Shown here: positions 5,573 through 6,937 of the stretch, piece after piece
How the letters are laid out: each line of letters begins with the position of its first letter
How positions within the stretch are numbered: position 1 is the stretch's first letter
DNA from: Candidatus Hydrogenedentota bacterium
Lineage (GTDB): Bacteria; Hydrogenedentota; Hydrogenedentia; Hydrogenedentales; JAEUWI01
Direction: 5' to 3'
DNA length: 6,937 bases
Assembly (NCBI GenBank): GCA_030430835.1
Contig: JAUIKJ010000159.1
Coordinates: 1-6,937 of the forward strand
Notes under the pieces: generated by a model
What the model saw: the letters and a program-made list of their open reading frames with translations, nothing else
What the model was told of the DNA's origin: nothing
Databases searched by the model: none
Position numbers and translations under genes: made by a program

Positions 5573-5579
5573 CTCCTCC
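5573..5579 (-). promoter_or_regulatory. Ribosome binding site of the lipoprotein form of msrB
   Basis: GGAGGAG on the minus strand, with a 6-nt spacer to ATG 5566. It is in the 58-nt spacer after the permease stop codon. No clear promoter or terminator is visible in the rest of that spacer. Confidence 0.8.
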
Positions 5580-5624
5580 GGTCGCAATGTCTTCTGCTGT
5601 ATTCGTGACCCGCCTGTACCGATG

Positions 5625-6937
5625 TCACTCGGCCGATTCAACGAGATCTTCTTCGGCCTCGCGAATCGCCGTATCCTGTGGCGGGGGCGGATTGAAGCCA
5701 ACCATGGTCAGCGTTGCCACGATGCCCACAACCATCCCGATCCAGGGACTCTCCGCAAAGAGCGCCAGGGTCACCGCGGTCAAAAGTGCGACGCCGCGCT
5801 CGATCTGGGTCCGGGTTATCCCCATCGCGACATAGGCGCAGGCAAAGCCGGTCAGCACGAGGGTCAGGGAAAGGGCCACCCCCATCAGCGGCTTCAGCAG
5901 GACCAGCAACGGCAGACAGAAATATAGCAGCGGCACACCGAACACGTAGTACGAGGCAATCCCGCTGAAGAGCGAGTCCATCGACTTGCGTCCATCGGTC
6001 CAACGCTGCACCACGATCACCTGTACCCCCGTCCACAGACAGCCCTGCGTCGGGAAGAAGGGGGCAAAGACGGCCATGAGCGCATTTCGAATCGCGATAG
6101 ACAGGTGACTCCGGTTGATGTTGACGTCGATCTTCTCGTCGCGCCGCGCGGGTTCGCCCATGCGCAGCACCTCGGTACCGGTGATCAGGTCGCCAAAGAG
6201 GATAACGTAGCCCATCAGCGCGAGCAGGATAATGTTGGGGTCCAGAAACACACTGGCCGGCGCGAGCCCGATTGCGAAGGGGGACACCTTGTCCCACGCG
6301 TCCATAAAGGGCGGAAAGAGGAAGAACGTGTCCGCCATCTCGTAAGTCACTTCCTTCGAAATGGGGCCCACGATTGCCGCCACGAGAAAGCCTGGCAGCA
6401 GGCCCATCCCAGCGAAAATGGCCAGTGCCCGGTTCTTGGCTTTCATACGCTGGATAGGAAGCGAGAAGGTCAGCAGCAGGCAAATGGAGATCGCGGTAAG
6501 CGTGGTCCAGAACTGGGGAATCAGAAACTTCTCCGCGTCGTCGACGAAGACACGCTTCAATGCGGCAATGGCGGCCCCCAAAATTATGCCGCCCTTGAGG
6601 GCATCCGGGATGTAGTGGACAAAGAGCTTGCCCAGGCCGGTGATGCCCAACACAAAAACGATCAGCGCAAACCACAGGGACACCGCGGTCATCACTTGAA
6701 ACTTTTCCGCACCGGTCGCATAAACCGGTGCGCCCGCACTGTCAACGGCCAGGATAAAGGTCAAGGCGAGTGGCAGCGCCGGCGTGATCCAGCCAGGCGC
6801 GTAGGGTTCACCGAAGACAATCGGCGCGCTGCTGATCAACACCGACTGGATGAAAATGATGGCGACGGCCTCTTCGAAGGTCAATCCGAAATAGCCCTGC
6901 AGCACAGGCACCAGCCCCAACCCCGTCGCCCCCGCCA
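5625..6937 (-). CDS. Multi-span permease, probably NCS2-like (xanthine/uracil permease fold), N-terminus beyond the window
   Basis: About 436 residues are visible, and the frame stays open to the right edge, where AGATG precedes LGLVPVLQGYFG, so the true start lies outside the window; the TTG at 6920 is not a convincing start. The protein is very hydrophobic, with a dozen or more membrane segments. Features resembling the NCS2 branch of the 7+7 inverted-repeat transporters are ITGLGKLFVHYIPDALKGGI, matching the family's G-LGKL-P--V-GG- region, GYVILFGDLITGTEVLR in the place of the TM8 region with its acidic residue, and FFPTQGCLWTGVQVIVVQRW, resembling the TM10 P-TT--N-G---LT-V-SR region. The match is loose, and SulP or BenE-type relatives cannot be excluded, so no substrate is named. 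The tail after the last segment is acidic (REAEEDLVESAE). It ends 58 nt before msrB. I am sure it is a transporter-like membrane protein and only moderately sure of the family. Confidence 0.6.
   Translation of the reverse strand, partial: AGATGLGLVPVLQGYFGLTFEEAVAIIFIQSVLISSAPIVFGEPYAPGWITPALPLALTFILAVDSAGAPVYATGAEKFQVMTAVSLWFALIVFVLGITGLGKLFVHYIPDALKGGIILGAAIAALKRVFVDDAEKFLIPQFWTTLTAISICLLLTFSLPIQRMKAKNRALAIFAGMGLLPGFLVAAIVGPISKEVTYEMADTFFLFPPFMDAWDKVSPFAIGLAPASVFLDPNIILLALMGYVILFGDLITGTEVLRMGEPARRDEKIDVNINRSHLSIAIRNALMAVFAPFFPTQGCLWTGVQVIVVQRWTDGRKSMDSLFSGIASYYVFGVPLLYFCLPLLVLLKPLMGVALSLTLVLTGFACAYVAMGITRTQIERGVALLTAVTLALFAESPWIGMVVGIVATLTMVGFNPPPPQDTAIREAEEDLVESAE

Noticed and set aside
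5567..5701. N-terminal extension of MsrB to 5701
   Set aside because: It would run back over the end of the permease gene and bury the signal peptide. GGAGGAG before ATG 5566 fixes the start.
5638..6675. Open frame of 345 codons on the minus strand inside the permease gene
   Set aside because: It is out of frame with the permease, whose translation is strongly hydrophobic and family-like. The alternative product is Arg/Asp/Gly-rich with no domain.
1..6937. Mobile element, CRISPR array, tRNA, defence system or toxin-antitoxin module
   Set aside because: No direct-repeat arrays, transposase or recombinase motifs, cloverleaf-like sequence, or paired small genes were seen. All seven genes are metabolic or transport types.

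Overview
The window is a gene-dense, GC-rich stretch of bacterial chromosome in which every supportable gene lies on the minus strand. Read in the direction of transcription, from the right edge to the left, there are seven genes. They are a multi-span permease cut by the right edge, a lipoprotein-type methionine sulfoxide reductase B, an Atg22/UMF1-type MFS transporter, an ACSF2-like acyl-CoA synthetase, a LysE/RhtB-type exporter, a DapA-superfamily aldolase/lyase, and the first 133 codons of a 5-enolpyruvylshikimate-3-phosphate (EPSP) synthase cut by the left edge. No RNA gene, insertion sequence, CRISPR array, integrase or attachment site was seen.

The organism is probably a Gram-negative or other diderm bacterium. 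This rests on a lipoprotein signal without Asp at +2 on MsrB, purine-rich Shine-Dalgarno sequences before most genes, and high GC. Several proteins look divergent compared with proteobacterial versions, namely the EPSP synthase, the DapA homologue and the LysE homologue. A less-sampled phylum is therefore possible, but the sequence alone does not settle the taxon.

Layout: 6937-5625 is the permease. After 58 nt comes msrB (5566-5066), followed with only a 4-nt gap by the MFS gene (GTG at 5061, ending 3853). A 73-nt spacer with a candidate promoter and hairpin precedes the acyl-CoA synthetase (3779-2106). A 90-nt spacer containing a 23-codon leader-like frame leads to the LysE-type gene (2015-1392). 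That gene is followed after 12 nt by the DapA-type gene (1379-417) and after 17 nt by aroA (399 to beyond the left edge). There is no gene-free stretch longer than 90 nt.

The genes are mostly metabolic and transport functions of ordinary type. The tightest group is lysE-like/dapA-like/aroA, which probably forms one transcript. The second tight pair is msrB/MFS. I see no defence, toxin-antitoxin or other obviously new multi-gene system. The points most worth checking are the two well-supported start sites of msrB (exported lipoprotein versus cytosolic enzyme) and a DapA-fold enzyme that keeps the Schiff-base lysine but lacks the usual Thr pair and Tyr.
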